This document shows positions 1 to 7,296 of a stretch of 64,000 bases of DNA, in pieces. Source of the stretch: JAJXSS01 sp964547135 (GTDB lineage Bacteria; Planctomycetota; Phycisphaerae; Phycisphaerales; Phycisphaeraceae); contig CAZJMK010000005.1 in the NCBI GenBank assembly GCA_964547135.1, positions 1-64,000 on the forward strand, written 5' to 3'. The notes below the pieces were generated by a model. The model ran no database searches and had not been told where the DNA came from. It saw only the letters and a list, made by a program, of their open reading frames with translations. The translations under genes and the position numbers were made by a program. The stretch's first letter is position 1. Each line of letters starts with the position of its first letter.

Positions 1-55
1 TTGGTGATTTGGTGATTTGGTGATTTGGTGATTTGGTGATTTGGTGATTTGGTGA
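1..55. repeat. 8-bp tandem repeat at window edge
   Basis: The unit TTGGTGAT is repeated almost seven times without a mismatch and the array may continue beyond the window. Similar GGTGA/TTGG-rich modules occur in mosaic repeat blocks near 15740, 24230, 49625 and 60030, so this is probably an expanded part of that family. Confidence 0.9.
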
Positions 56-115
56 ATCAATCACGCCTGAACTTCACGTCTGCGCGAAGTTCAGGATGGT
101 CTTTTAAACTACACA

Positions 116-181
116 TGACGCCGAGGGCTTCAGCCCCGGATTTCATACCCAAAACATCCGGCCCTGAAGGGCACGGCGTCA
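116..181. repeat. Bipartite REP-like element, copy 1
   Basis: Two 26-bp arms (116-141 and 156-181) begin and end with TGACGCCG / CGGCGTCA and carry ATCCGG at the inner edge. Each arm is itself a small hairpin (GGGCTTCAGCCC on the left, GCCCTGAAGGGC on the right). The same pair of arms recurs near 7143, 11642, 30021, 33230 and 41584. It is followed at 185-210 by another palindromic repeat built around GACGCAAAGCGTC. Confidence 0.85.
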
Positions 182-246
182 TACACGCCGACGCAAAGCG
201 TCCGCGCTAAACAAATTCGCAATTCGAAATTCGCAATTCGAAATCA

Positions 247-1074
247 TCACTTGGGTTGCGCCCATGGCGCGAAGCTGTCACCGATGCCGCTGGCCAGGTA
301 GCCCCCATCAACGACGATGGTGTGCCCGTTGACGAAGTTGCCGGCTGGTGCCGCCAGGTAAACCGCAGCACCGGCGATTTCCGCGCCGCTGCCAAAGCGA
401 CCCATCGGGGTGTGTTCAAGGATACGGCGACCGCGGTCGGTGCCTTCGATCATTTTGCGATTGATGTCGGTGGGCACAAAGCCGGGGGCGATGGCGTTGG
501 TGCGTATGCCGTACTTGGCCCATTCGTTGGCCAGGCTGCGAGTCAGGCCCAGCACCGCATTTTTTGCACAGGCGTAGCTGGTGACCTCGACCAGATCGAC
601 GAAGCTGGAAATCGATGCGAGGTTGATGATGCAACCCTTGTGCTGCTCACGGAACAGGCGACCTGCTGATTGACAGCAACGCAGGCTGCCGGCCACGTGG
701 GTGTCGTAAATGCCCTTGAAGTCATCGACGTTGAGTTCGAAGGTCGGCTTGCGGAGCATGATGCCCGCGGAGTTGACCAGAATGTGCAGGCCGCCCAGGG
801 CATCGACGCATTTTTTCATGGCCCGATCGACACTTTCCTGACTGGTCACATCCAGCGCCACCCCGGCCACCTTGATGTCGTTGGCATCACCCCCCACGGC
901 CTGATTGAGTTCAGCGGCTGCACCTTCGACCTTGTCGAGGGTGCGTGAACCGACCGCCACCTTGGCGCCGTGTTGGGCCAGGGCAAGGGCGATGGCTTTG
1001 CCGATGCCCGAGGCTCCGCCGGTGACCAAAGCGACCTGGCCGGTGAGGTCAAACAGGGACGTGGTGATGGGCAT
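247..1074 (-). CDS. SDR-family NAD(P)-dependent dehydrogenase (gluconate 5-dehydrogenase/KduD-like)
   Basis: Classical short-chain dehydrogenase of 275 residues. The N-terminus carries the Rossmann glycine motif TGGASGIG (about residues 18-25), followed by an NAG-type segment (LVNSAGI), a catalytic Ser in LASISS and the Tyr-x-x-x-Lys pair YACAK (about Y167/K171). The opening LFDLTGQVALVTGG resembles gluconate 5-dehydrogenase and 2-deoxy-gluconate dehydrogenase relatives, so a sugar-acid or polyol substrate is likely but not proven. The start was chosen because GGAG lies about 9 nt upstream of this ATG; a longer reading frame exists but lacks a site. It sits 99 bp downstream of a YhcH/YiaL-type gene on the same strand, which supports a shared sugar-catabolic role. 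Confidence 0.88.
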   Translation of the reverse strand: MPITTSLFDLTGQVALVTGGASGIGKAIALALAQHGAKVAVGSRTLDKVEGAAAELNQAVGGDANDIKVAGVALDVTSQESVDRAMKKCVDALGGLHILVNSAGIMLRKPTFELNVDDFKGIYDTHVAGSLRCCQSAGRLFREQHKGCIINLASISSFVDLVEVTSYACAKNAVLGLTRSLANEWAKYGIRTNAIAPGFVPTDINRKMIEGTDRGRRILEHTPMGRFGSGAEIAGAAVYLAAPAGNFVNGHTIVVDGGYLASGIGDSFAPWAQPK

Positions 1075-1173
1075 GACGATCGGCTCCGTATGTTTGCGTG
1101 TGGTGATGAGGGCGAAAGAAGATAACACATTTCGCCTTTGATGTGGTTGATCGGCGTTAAATACATCGCATCA

Positions 1174-1659
1174 TCACACCCGGATTTTCACCACGACCTT
1201 GTACACGGGGGACGGCTTGTCAACGCAGGCCATGGGCATGTGGGCGTCGTGAGGGAAAAGGATCGTCCAGCCGCCGGGGGTCAGGTGAATGGGTTGACGC
1301 AGTTGGACGGGCTGGGTGGTGTGCGTGGGGGCGAAAAACTGCAAATCGCGTTGCGGGTTGTAGGGTTCATCGGGCAGGGGGGTGAGCTGGTCGGCCTGAA
1401 GGTGATAAATGATTTCATGACCGGTGACGACGTATTGCAGGTCAATGTAGTTGCGATGATTTTCAAAGCGCAGCTTGTCAGCAGGTTGCGTGTCGTAGGT
1501 TTGCACCAGGGCGTAAAGTTCAGCCCCTTGCAGTTCGTGACGCCCCGGCGCGACCTTGCCGGGGGTTGCGTCGAATTGACGCAGGTAGTCGAAGGCTTGC
1601 GGAAAGCGGGGGTGCAGTTTTTCGTACCAATGCGCGTGTGTGAGGGTGTCACAAATCAT
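1174..1659 (-). CDS. YhcH/YjgK/YiaL family protein
   Basis: A 161-residue protein matching the YhcH/YjgK/YiaL (EbgC-like) cupin family along its length: the opening MICDTLTHAHWYEKLHPRF, a central ENHRNYIDLQYVVTG segment and the C-terminal LFPHDAHMPMACV segment with metal-type His and Asp residues. Characterised relatives act on sugar anomers or in sialic acid, gulonate and galactoside catabolism. It reads toward the SDR gene 99 bp downstream and probably forms a two-gene unit with it. The exact substrate cannot be read from sequence. Confidence 0.88.
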   Translation of the reverse strand: MICDTLTHAHWYEKLHPRFPQAFDYLRQFDATPGKVAPGRHELQGAELYALVQTYDTQPADKLRFENHRNYIDLQYVVTGHEIIYHLQADQLTPLPDEPYNPQRDLQFFAPTHTTQPVQLRQPIHLTPGGWTILFPHDAHMPMACVDKPSPVYKVVVKIRV

Positions 1660-1690
1660 GTGAATACTCGTGTTGGGGTTGGTTGGAAGA

Positions 1691-1787
1691 ATGGATCAAG
1701 GATAATGGATGATGTACAGAGTTGGTTTACGTCAATCAACGCTGTGTTTGAACATAATCCTTGATCCATTATCCATCATCTATTGTA
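1691..1787. repeat. Long inverted repeat, GGATAATGGAT family
   Basis: The left arm (1691-1717) and right arm (about 1755-1787) are imperfect inverted copies built from ATGGATCAAGGATAATGG. Related copies occur at 4391-4432 and about 10531-10605, always between genes. Confidence 0.75.
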
Positions 1788-1808
1788 CGTCGGAGGTGGC
1801 TCCCCCAG

Positions 1809-2070
1809 CGACAATTTCTGATGTGGCACCGCCGCCCTCGGCGGTGGGTATATCGAAGGTCATTCACCCAGTTACAGCAGACCAGCCGACCGCCGATACA
1901 TCGTCGGCTTTGATTGACCCAGCCGGGGACGTCTGGGCGACAATTTCTGATGTGGCACCGCCGCCCTCGGCGGTGGGTATATCGAAGGTCATTCACCCAG
2001 TTACAGCAGACCAGCCGACCGCCGATACCATCGTCGGCTTTGATTGACCCAGCCGGGGGCGGCTGGGCTA
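1809..2070. repeat. 129-bp tandem duplication carrying palindromes
   Basis: A segment starting CGACAATTTCTGATGTGG at 1809 is repeated from 1938 with a single-base indel and a few substitutions. Each copy holds one CACCGCCG-CCCT-CGGCGGTG hairpin and one CCCAGCCG-type hairpin. The short reading frames across it are not coding-like. Confidence 0.9.
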
Positions 2071-2075
2071 CCTAT

Positions 2076-3299
2076 TCAGTCGGTAAACGGCTGGTTCATT
2101 GACGAAAAGGATTCGACCAGCTCAGCCGGGGTTGGTGCCAGAGCTTCTATTTCTTCAGCACGCAGGTAACAAGCTGGGTCGATGCCCATCCAATCGCCGG
2201 TGGCCTGTTCCGCACGGGTGCGCAGGTTACCGTTGCACACGCCCAGGTACTGGCACGATTGGCAACGCTGGGGCAGGTACTGCGTCCGGTCACGCAATAT
2301 TTTCAAACGCTGATCGGTCGGGTTGCCCCAAATGGCACTGAAGGGTTGCTGACGAATGTTGCCGCAATGGTAGTGCCAACTGAACTGATCGTAATGCACC
2401 TGACCCAGCGGGTCGATGGCTGCGATGAAATTGCCCGACTGGTTGCCTGCGGTGCCCTCAAGGCGCTTGCGCACATTTTCAAGGCGATCGGGCATGTGAC
2501 GTTCCACCCACAGCAACACAAACGCAGCATCGGCACTGTTGCCCACGGTGAGCACTTCAAGCGGCCGGCCTGCACGATGACACTGACGAGTGCGATTGAT
2601 CAATCGTTCCATCACCAGCCGGGTTTGCGGACCTGATAAATCCACCCGTGCCAAACCCTGCCCTCGGCCGGCGTACGCCAGATGATACATGCACAGTCGA
2701 TCAACGTTGTGCGTCAGGCAAAGATCAAACAACCCATCAAGTTCGGTGTGGTTCAAGGCATGCACGGTGAAACGCACGCCGACTTTCAGGCCACGCTGTT
2801 TGCAACGGTCGATGGCGGCCAGGGTTTGGTCAAAAGCCCCCTGTTGACCGCGCAGTTTGTCATGCGTGGCAGCCATGCCGTCGAGGCTGATGCCGACATA
2901 TTTGAGGCCGAGGTTGGCAAGACGGTCGGCCATGGCATCGTCGATGAGCAGGCCGTTGGTGGAAAGCGTGGCAGGCAGGCCGATTTTGACAGCATGAGCA
3001 ATCAGTTCGGGCGTGTCGGGGCGTGCCAGGGGTTCACCACCTGAAAACAACACAGCGGGTACGCCGAAGGCTTTGAGGTCGTCCAACAGGGCCAAACCCT
3101 CGGCATAGGTGAGTTCATTGGGGGCGGGGTTGTCAGATGCGGAGGCGTAGCAATGTACGCATTTCAGGTTGCAGGCTTTGGTGACGGCCCAGACGGTGAC
3201 GGGTTTGGGGGTTCGTTTGGCATCGCCGGAGGCGTGGCCGTAGCGTAATTTTTCGTTGCCAGCCGTTTGGTCGCAGAGCAGATTGCTGAGACTGATCAC
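2076..3299 (-). CDS. Radical SAM/SPASM protein of the AhbC/NirJ heme-modification family
   Basis: A 407-residue radical SAM enzyme. The SAM-binding [4Fe-4S] motif is CNLKCVHC, followed by family-typical FSGGEPLARPD, LSTNGLLID, ISLDG and YAGRGQG segments. The C-terminus has a SPASM-like cysteine set (CQSCQYLGVC) and the stretch NGNLRTRAEQATGDWMGIDP followed by ACYL, which I know from NirJ (heme d1) and AhbC (siroheme-dependent heme) enzymes. These act on porphyrin side chains in the cytoplasm. The start is GTG at 3299, with AGGGAG 7-8 nt upstream; the longer ATG frame from 3344 has no site. No other heme gene is in the window, so the choice between heme, heme d1 and another porphyrin substrate stays open. 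Confidence 0.8.
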   Translation of the reverse strand: MISLSNLLCDQTAGNEKLRYGHASGDAKRTPKPVTVWAVTKACNLKCVHCYASASDNPAPNELTYAEGLALLDDLKAFGVPAVLFSGGEPLARPDTPELIAHAVKIGLPATLSTNGLLIDDAMADRLANLGLKYVGISLDGMAATHDKLRGQQGAFDQTLAAIDRCKQRGLKVGVRFTVHALNHTELDGLFDLCLTHNVDRLCMYHLAYAGRGQGLARVDLSGPQTRLVMERLINRTRQCHRAGRPLEVLTVGNSADAAFVLLWVERHMPDRLENVRKRLEGTAGNQSGNFIAAIDPLGQVHYDQFSWHYHCGNIRQQPFSAIWGNPTDQRLKILRDRTQYLPQRCQSCQYLGVCNGNLRTRAEQATGDWMGIDPACYLRAEEIEALAPTPAELVESFSSMNQPFTD

Positions 3300-3463
3300 G
3301 TTGGACTCCCTGAGCGGAGGCTCGGTGGGTTGATGAAGGATCAATATCGGATGACCGCCAGGGCTAGGTCACACCTGAATCATTATCGGTGTTTTACAGC
3401 CCTGTATTGTAAGAATCATCGCGGTAGAGTGCCAAAGCAGGCCGTGTCAAAAGACCTGACTCG

Positions 3464-4168
3464 TCATGTTGATTTGAGAATCATTCGCGATGGGAATTGA
3501 CGGGTGATCAGTGTGGTGGCAGTGGGGTAGGCAAGCAAGGCCCCGGCCACGACATCGCTGGGGTAATGAGCACCCAACACGACACGGGCTGTGCCAACCA
3601 AAACGACCAAGCCGATGAGCAAGGGGCGTAAACGTGGGTAGTAGTGATGCAAAAACACTGCAAGCGTCACGGCTGCGCTGGTGTGGCTGGAGGGTAATGA
3701 CCATAATCGAGCGATGCCGGGGCTGCCCAATTGCCAGGCATGGGTGGTGACCAGTTGTTGTACGCCGTCGATGGTTTGGGGCAGAGGGTAGGTCTGCCAG
3801 GGTAACACCAGCGACCAAGGGTCAGCCAGTATCGGTCGTGGTCGGCCCAAACCCATTTTAAAAAGGTTACAAAGCAGGGCGACGATGGCTGCGGCGATGA
3901 ACATATCAAGCAATCGGGCACGTCGCGGCGGGTCGAGCAGGGCGATGAACAGACTGGTGAGAATGAGGGTGGAAAGGTCGCCGAATTGTTGAAGGGTTTC
4001 GAGGGAGCGACGAATGTCGCCGGGCAGTCGGTCGGTGTGTAAAAATAAGTGTAATGTGCCGTCGAGTGGGTAACACAGTATGAAGGCGACCGAACCCAGC
4101 AGCAGCGACCCGGCCCACAAGCGCGGGAGCGAAACAGGCAACGGCGAAGTGGCGAGGGTTTCGGGCAT
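3464..4168 (-). CDS. PAP2-family membrane phosphatase
   Basis: Integral membrane phosphatase of about 234 residues. The three PAP2 motifs are clear: KMGLGRPRP, PSSHT, and RVVLGAHYPSDVVAG with the catalytic His and Asp. Five or six hydrophobic segments surround them. Relatives dephosphorylate undecaprenyl pyrophosphate, phosphatidic acid or phosphatidylglycerol phosphate on the outer face of the membrane. The start MPETLATS is preferred because the extra N-terminal residues of a longer frame are not hydrophobic or conserved-looking, although no strong ribosome site decides it. The gene stands alone on the minus strand. Confidence 0.85.
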   Translation of the reverse strand: MPETLATSPLPVSLPRLWAGSLLLGSVAFILCYPLDGTLHLFLHTDRLPGDIRRSLETLQQFGDLSTLILTSLFIALLDPPRRARLLDMFIAAAIVALLCNLFKMGLGRPRPILADPWSLVLPWQTYPLPQTIDGVQQLVTTHAWQLGSPGIARLWSLPSSHTSAAVTLAVFLHHYYPRLRPLLIGLVVLVGTARVVLGAHYPSDVVAGALLAYPTATTLITRQFPSRMILKST

Positions 4169-4491
4169 GGCGTTTGCGGGATGATAACATGGCAAGGCAA
4201 GTGGCCAAGTGGTCAAGTGACGGCATCGTGTTTGAAAGTTAGCGCCGCGATTTATCGCGTCTGTCGGAGTTGAATGATGTGGTCAAGTGCAACACCAAGC
4301 CAAGGACGAGTGAGCCTCGCCGCAGGCGGGCGAACGAGGACTTGGGTATTGGATCAATACTGATTTCATTTCCCCGTAGGATGGTTTGCCCATGATCCAT
4401 CATCCATTATCCTTGATCCATCCATTCATCCATCACGGCTGCTAGGCAAGGTTGCCGTGCCAAACGTGTTGATGAAGAATACGGACGATTC
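4169..4491. repeat. Intergenic repeat mosaic
   Basis: This gap holds an AGTGGCCAAGTGGTCAAGTG module, a GCGCCGCGATTTATCGCG palindrome (both repeated in the same order near 20476-20545), one copy of the covarying hairpin family (4295-4350) and a GGATAATGG-type repeat (4391-4432). I see no gene in it; promoters of the flanking plus-strand phosphatase must lie here but none stands out. Confidence 0.75.
4295..4350 (+). repeat. Covarying hairpin repeat, copy 1
   Basis: Core AAGCCAAGGACGAG ... GAGGACTTGGGTATT. The outer stem is CCAAG (4300-4304) with CTTGG (4341-4345), fully paired. The inner hairpin contains CGCC-GCA-GGCG. Confidence 0.8.
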
Positions 4492-5664
4492 ATGACCCAA
4501 CCCTGGCACGACGAACGACAAACCGCGATTCGCGCGGTACGACTGGCGGCAAGGGCCTGTCAGGCGGTGCGCGATCGTTTGGTGACGCCCCCGGCTAACC
4601 AATTGGATCATGCACACCGCGCTACTGGCAGCGCAAATCACAAGCACGCCGCAGGCACCGCCCAAACCGGCATCACCACTGACCGCAATCGTGATGTGAC
4701 GGCTGGTAACAGCGGTGTGATCGCCAAACAGGATCGCAGCCCGGTGACCGTGGCTGACTTTGCGTCACAGGCCATCGTCTGTCGCGTGCTGGGCGAGCGG
4801 TTTGCAGGCGATGCGGTGGTGGGGGAGGAAAATAGCAGTGAGCTTCGACGTGATGATCACGCCCAAGCCCGTGAGTTTGTCGTGCAGCACGTGAGTTGTG
4901 AATTCAATCAAATGCTGGCGGAAAAAGAGGTGCTGGGGTACATCGATCACGGCGCCGCCGAGCTGTCGCGCTATGACCGACGACACTGGACCATCGACCC
5001 GATCGACGGCACCAAGGGTTTTTTGCGCGGCGATCAATATGCGATTGCCCTGGCACTCGTGGAAGGCGGGCATGTGGTGGTGGGGGCGCTGGCGTGCCCT
5101 TGGTTGCCGATGGGTGATGACACAACCACAAATGATGTTGTCAATCATGAGGGGATCAATCACGATGGCTTGGCTCGCGGGGTGTTGCTCGTGGCGGTGC
5201 GTGGGCAGGGGGTGCAACGGGTGCCGTTGTGGGCGAATGATGTTTACGAGGGCGAGCCGGTGCGCTTGCATGATGTGATGACCAACGATGTGCGTCATCA
5301 CCAGCGTGCCCGGTTTTGTGAATCGCTGGAATCGGTGCATTCCAATCATGCGTTATCGTCGCAATTGGCTGAGCGATTGGGGATCACGGTGCCGCCGTTG
5401 CGCATGGACAGTCAGGCCAAGTATGGTTGCGTGGCACTGGGTCGTGCCGCGATTTACTTAAAATTTCCGCCCGATGCAAAGCGGTTGGAAAACATTTGGG
5501 ATCACGCAGCCGGGAGCATCGTGGTGGAGGAAGCAGGGGGCATCGTTACCGACCTGCAGGGGAAGCCGTTGGACTTTTCACAGGGCCGGGGGTTGAAGGT
5601 GGGTCGCGGCATCATCGCCTGTCATCAAGCCTGGCATCAGCGCGTGCTGACAGCGATGCGCTGA
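4492..5664 (+). CDS. Inositol monophosphatase-superfamily phosphatase, 3'(2'),5'-bisphosphate nucleotidase (CysQ/Hal2)-like
   Basis: A 390-residue Mg/Li-type phosphatase. Metal ligands are visible in VVGEEN, WTIDPIDGTKGF and the C-terminal WDHAAGSIVVEEAGG. The order SPVTVADFASQ, GEE, DPIDGTK, WDHAAG is that of Hal2/CysQ-like enzymes, which hydrolyse 3'-phosphoadenosine 5'-phosphate from sulfate assimilation; inositol phosphates are the alternative. Between the N-terminal helix (ending about residue 30) and KQDRSPVTV (about residue 80) lies a low-complexity stretch rich in Ala, Thr, His and Asn that the family normally lacks. The gene stands alone, followed by a tRNA on the other strand. Confidence 0.82.
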   Translation: MTQPWHDERQTAIRAVRLAARACQAVRDRLVTPPANQLDHAHRATGSANHKHAAGTAQTGITTDRNRDVTAGNSGVIAKQDRSPVTVADFASQAIVCRVLGERFAGDAVVGEENSSELRRDDHAQAREFVVQHVSCEFNQMLAEKEVLGYIDHGAAELSRYDRRHWTIDPIDGTKGFLRGDQYAIALALVEGGHVVVGALACPWLPMGDDTTTNDVVNHEGINHDGLARGVLLVAVRGQGVQRVPLWANDVYEGEPVRLHDVMTNDVRHHQRARFCESLESVHSNHALSSQLAERLGITVPPLRMDSQAKYGCVALGRAAIYLKFPPDAKRLENIWDHAAGSIVVEEAGGIVTDLQGKPLDFSQGRGLKVGRGIIACHQAWHQRVLTAMR

Positions 5665-5686
5665 TTCAAAGAAAATGTCCAACAAG

Positions 5687-5760
5687 TACACCCGGCAGGA
5701 CTCGAACCTGCAACCTTCTGATCCGAAGTCAGAAGCTCTATCCAATTGAGCTACGGGTGC
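5687..5760 (-). tRNA. tRNA-Arg (anticodon TCG)
   Basis: Read on the minus strand the 74-nt sequence folds as a full cloverleaf: acceptor GCACCCG paired with CGGGTGT, D-arm, anticodon stem TCTGA/TCAGA with loop CTTCGGA giving anticodon TCG, and T-arm GCAGG-TTCGAGT-CCTGC. No CCA is encoded. It lies 22 bp after the phosphatase gene. Confidence 0.95.
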
Positions 5761-5863
5761 ATAGCGAAAGCTGATCGGTCAACTTAGCATATCGCGCGGT
5801 TCACGGCAATGCGATTATTTTGACATGCGTTTGCCTTTGTTGTCATGAGCCTGCGACAGGTCG

Positions 5864-5893
5864 TTTGCATCACGATGGGGTTCACGTCATAAT
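5864..5893 (+). promoter_or_regulatory. Possible sigma-70-type promoter of rpsU
   Basis: TTTGCA (5864-5869) and CATAAT (5888-5893) are separated by 18 nt, 35 nt before the bS21 start. An alternative TTGACA at 5820 lacks a good partner. Weak evidence. Confidence 0.3.
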
Positions 5894-5927
5894 GTTGGGC
5901 TACGTTTAACCTGAAAGAGGAAAACTC

Positions 5928-6308
5928 ATGGCGATTCGGATCAAGGCACGTGCGGGCGAGTCGGTCGAACAGATGTTACGCCGATTTAAGAAGCTGTGCG
6001 AAAAAGAGGGTCTGACCAAGGACGTCAAGCGTCAGGGTTATTACGAAAAACCCAGTGAACGCAAGCGTCGCGCGATGCGCAAGTCGATCAAGCGGCAGCA
6101 AATGCTCACGCTGGGCATCATGCCGATGAAACGCAAAGGCCCGGGCGGACCGGGTATGGGTGGACCCGGCGGTGGCGGCCCCGGTGGTGCCGGCCCGATG
6201 CGACGCGGCCCCGGTGGCGGGCGTGGGCCTGGTGGTGGTGGTCGTGGCCCCGGCGGCGGTGGTCGTGGTCCCGGTGGCGGCTTTGGCGGCTCACGTGGTT
6301 CACGCTGA
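5928..6308 (+). CDS. rpsU: Ribosomal protein bS21 with a Gly/Arg-rich C-terminal extension
   Basis: The first 66 or so residues are bS21: MAIRIKARAGESVEQMLRRF, then a basic two-helix body with RKSIKRQQ. bS21 sits on the small subunit near the anti-Shine-Dalgarno end of 16S rRNA and helps initiation. The protein is 126 residues against about 60-70 usual, because residues about 67-126 form a tail of GPGG, RGPGGG and GGSRGSR repeats that resembles an eukaryote-like RGG box. An AAAGAGGAAAA site lies just upstream of the start. A strong terminator follows at 6352-6382, so it is probably monocistronic. Confidence 0.93.
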   Translation: MAIRIKARAGESVEQMLRRFKKLCEKEGLTKDVKRQGYYEKPSERKRRAMRKSIKRQQMLTLGIMPMKRKGPGGPGMGGPGGGGPGGAGPMRRGPGGGRGPGGGGRGPGGGGRGPGGGFGGSRGSR

Positions 6309-6351
6309 TCGGTATGATGACCTTGCGCATGTATTCATGGTGATCACACAC

Positions 6352-6382
6352 AGGTCCGACCCTGATTGGGTTGGACCTTTTT
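6352..6382 (+). terminator. Rho-independent terminator of rpsU
   Basis: An 11-bp stem AGGTCCGACCC / GGGTTGGACCT with a 5-nt loop (TGATT) is followed by five T. It ends just before possible rsfS start codons, so rsfS needs readthrough or its own promoter. Confidence 0.88.
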
Positions 6383-6401
6383 CATGCAATCAAGTGTGCC
6401 T

Positions 6402-6905
6402 ATGCTTGAAGCAACCCCCGAGGAAGTGCATTTGAACGGACAAGTCACTGGTACTGAGTCGTCGGCCAGTTCCGCGTCATCACCCATGAAGCGCCCCCGG
6501 CCTCGCCGACGAACCTTGCGAGCGCCTGGTGAAAAGTCGGAACGCCAGTTGAAGCAGTTTGCCATCGATGCTGCAAGGCTGCTGAGTGACCTGCATTGCA
6601 CGGACATTGTCGTGCTGGATGTGCGGGGTCGCAGTCAGATGAATGATTACGTCGTCATCGCCACCGGCACGTCCGATCGGCAGATTCGCTCCGTGGGCGA
6701 AAGCGTGCAGGACCTGGGCCATGAAAGGGGCATGGTGCGATTCGGACGCGAAGTGGACAGCAAATCGTCATGGGTTGTCGTTGATTTCAGTGAAGTGGTT
6801 GTGCATGTGTTTGAGCAGCAGGCCCGTGGTTACTATGACCTGGAAATGTTGTGGGGCGATGCACCACGCTTGCGCTGGCGACGGATCAAACGCAGTGTGA
6901 AATGA
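6402..6905 (+). CDS. rsfS: Ribosomal silencing factor RsfS
   Basis: The conserved RsfS/Iojap domain runs from SERQLKQFAIDAARLLSD to the end, with DIVVLDVRG, MNDYVVIATGTSDRQIRSV and ARGYYDLEMLWGDAP. RsfS binds uL14 on the large subunit and blocks subunit joining under poor nutrition. The roughly 45 residues before the domain are charged and disordered-looking. The start is uncertain: ATG at 6402 and 6384 and TTG at 6366 are in frame; the last two fall in the upstream terminator, so 6402 is preferred, but no strong ribosome site decides it. It lies downstream of rpsU, and both gene products bind ribosomes. Confidence 0.88.
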   Translation: MLEATPEEVHLNGQVTGTESSASSASSPMKRPRPRRRTLRAPGEKSERQLKQFAIDAARLLSDLHCTDIVVLDVRGRSQMNDYVVIATGTSDRQIRSVGESVQDLGHERGMVRFGREVDSKSSWVVVDFSEVVVHVFEQQARGYYDLEMLWGDAPRLRWRRIKRSVK

Positions 6906-6963
6906 AGGGGGCGAGTGACGGTCATTTCGAATTTCGGATTTCGAATTTCGGATTTATCAATAT

Positions 6964-7004
6964 CAAGCCAAGAACGAAGCCGATAGGCCGAGGGATTGGG
7001 TATT
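6964..7004 (+). repeat. Covarying hairpin repeat, copy 2
   Basis: Outer stem CCAAG with ATTGG (four pairs, one G-A mismatch); inner hairpin GCC-GATA-GGC; ends GGGTATT. Confidence 0.75.
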
Positions 7005-7142
7005 GGATGAAAGTGGTCGAGTACAGACAAGCAAACACAGCGTCTTTGGGACGCGGTTCGGCATCATAGATGTAGCCCAGCCGCCCCCGGAGCGGTGCCA
7101 CATTTGTCATTGTTAATCTACGCCTGAATTTCATCCAACAAT

Positions 7143-7221
7143 TGACGCCGTGCCCTTCAGGGCCGGATGGTTTGATTCATCCACCAATGAAAACGATCCG
7201 GGGCTGAAGCCCTCGGCGTCA
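7143..7221. repeat. Bipartite REP-like element, copy 2
   Basis: Arms at 7143-7168 and 7196-7221, starting TGACGCCG and ending CGGCGTCA, separated by a 27-bp unique spacer. Confidence 0.85.
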
Positions 7222-7296
7222 GTTGTTGGGTGAACCGTCAGGGGCACTGGCAGTCAAGCTGCCTGTGGTACACGAAAAAAACCATCGGCCGCTTGG

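Larger units (their letters stand above)
6906..7296. repeat. Intergenic repeat mosaic
   Basis: In order: TTTCGAATTTCGG repeats (6926-6956), covarying hairpin copy 2 (6964-7004), a hybrid palindrome at about 7073-7103 that begins as the CCCAGCCG type and ends as the CGGTGCCACA type, and a bipartite REP-like element (7143-7221). No gene is visible. Confidence 0.8.

Noticed and set aside
1709..2102. Short open frames in the 129-bp tandem duplication
   Set aside because: They repeat with the DNA unit and follow palindromes; no coding signature.
3470..3483. TGATTTGAGAATCA as a third Fur-like site
   Set aside because: It lies inside the coding 3' end of the PAP2 gene region and is far from the start it would control; likely chance.
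6371..6406. TTGGAC ... TATGCT as an rsfS promoter inside the terminator
   Set aside because: The two boxes are 24 nt apart, too far for a normal sigma-70 promoter.
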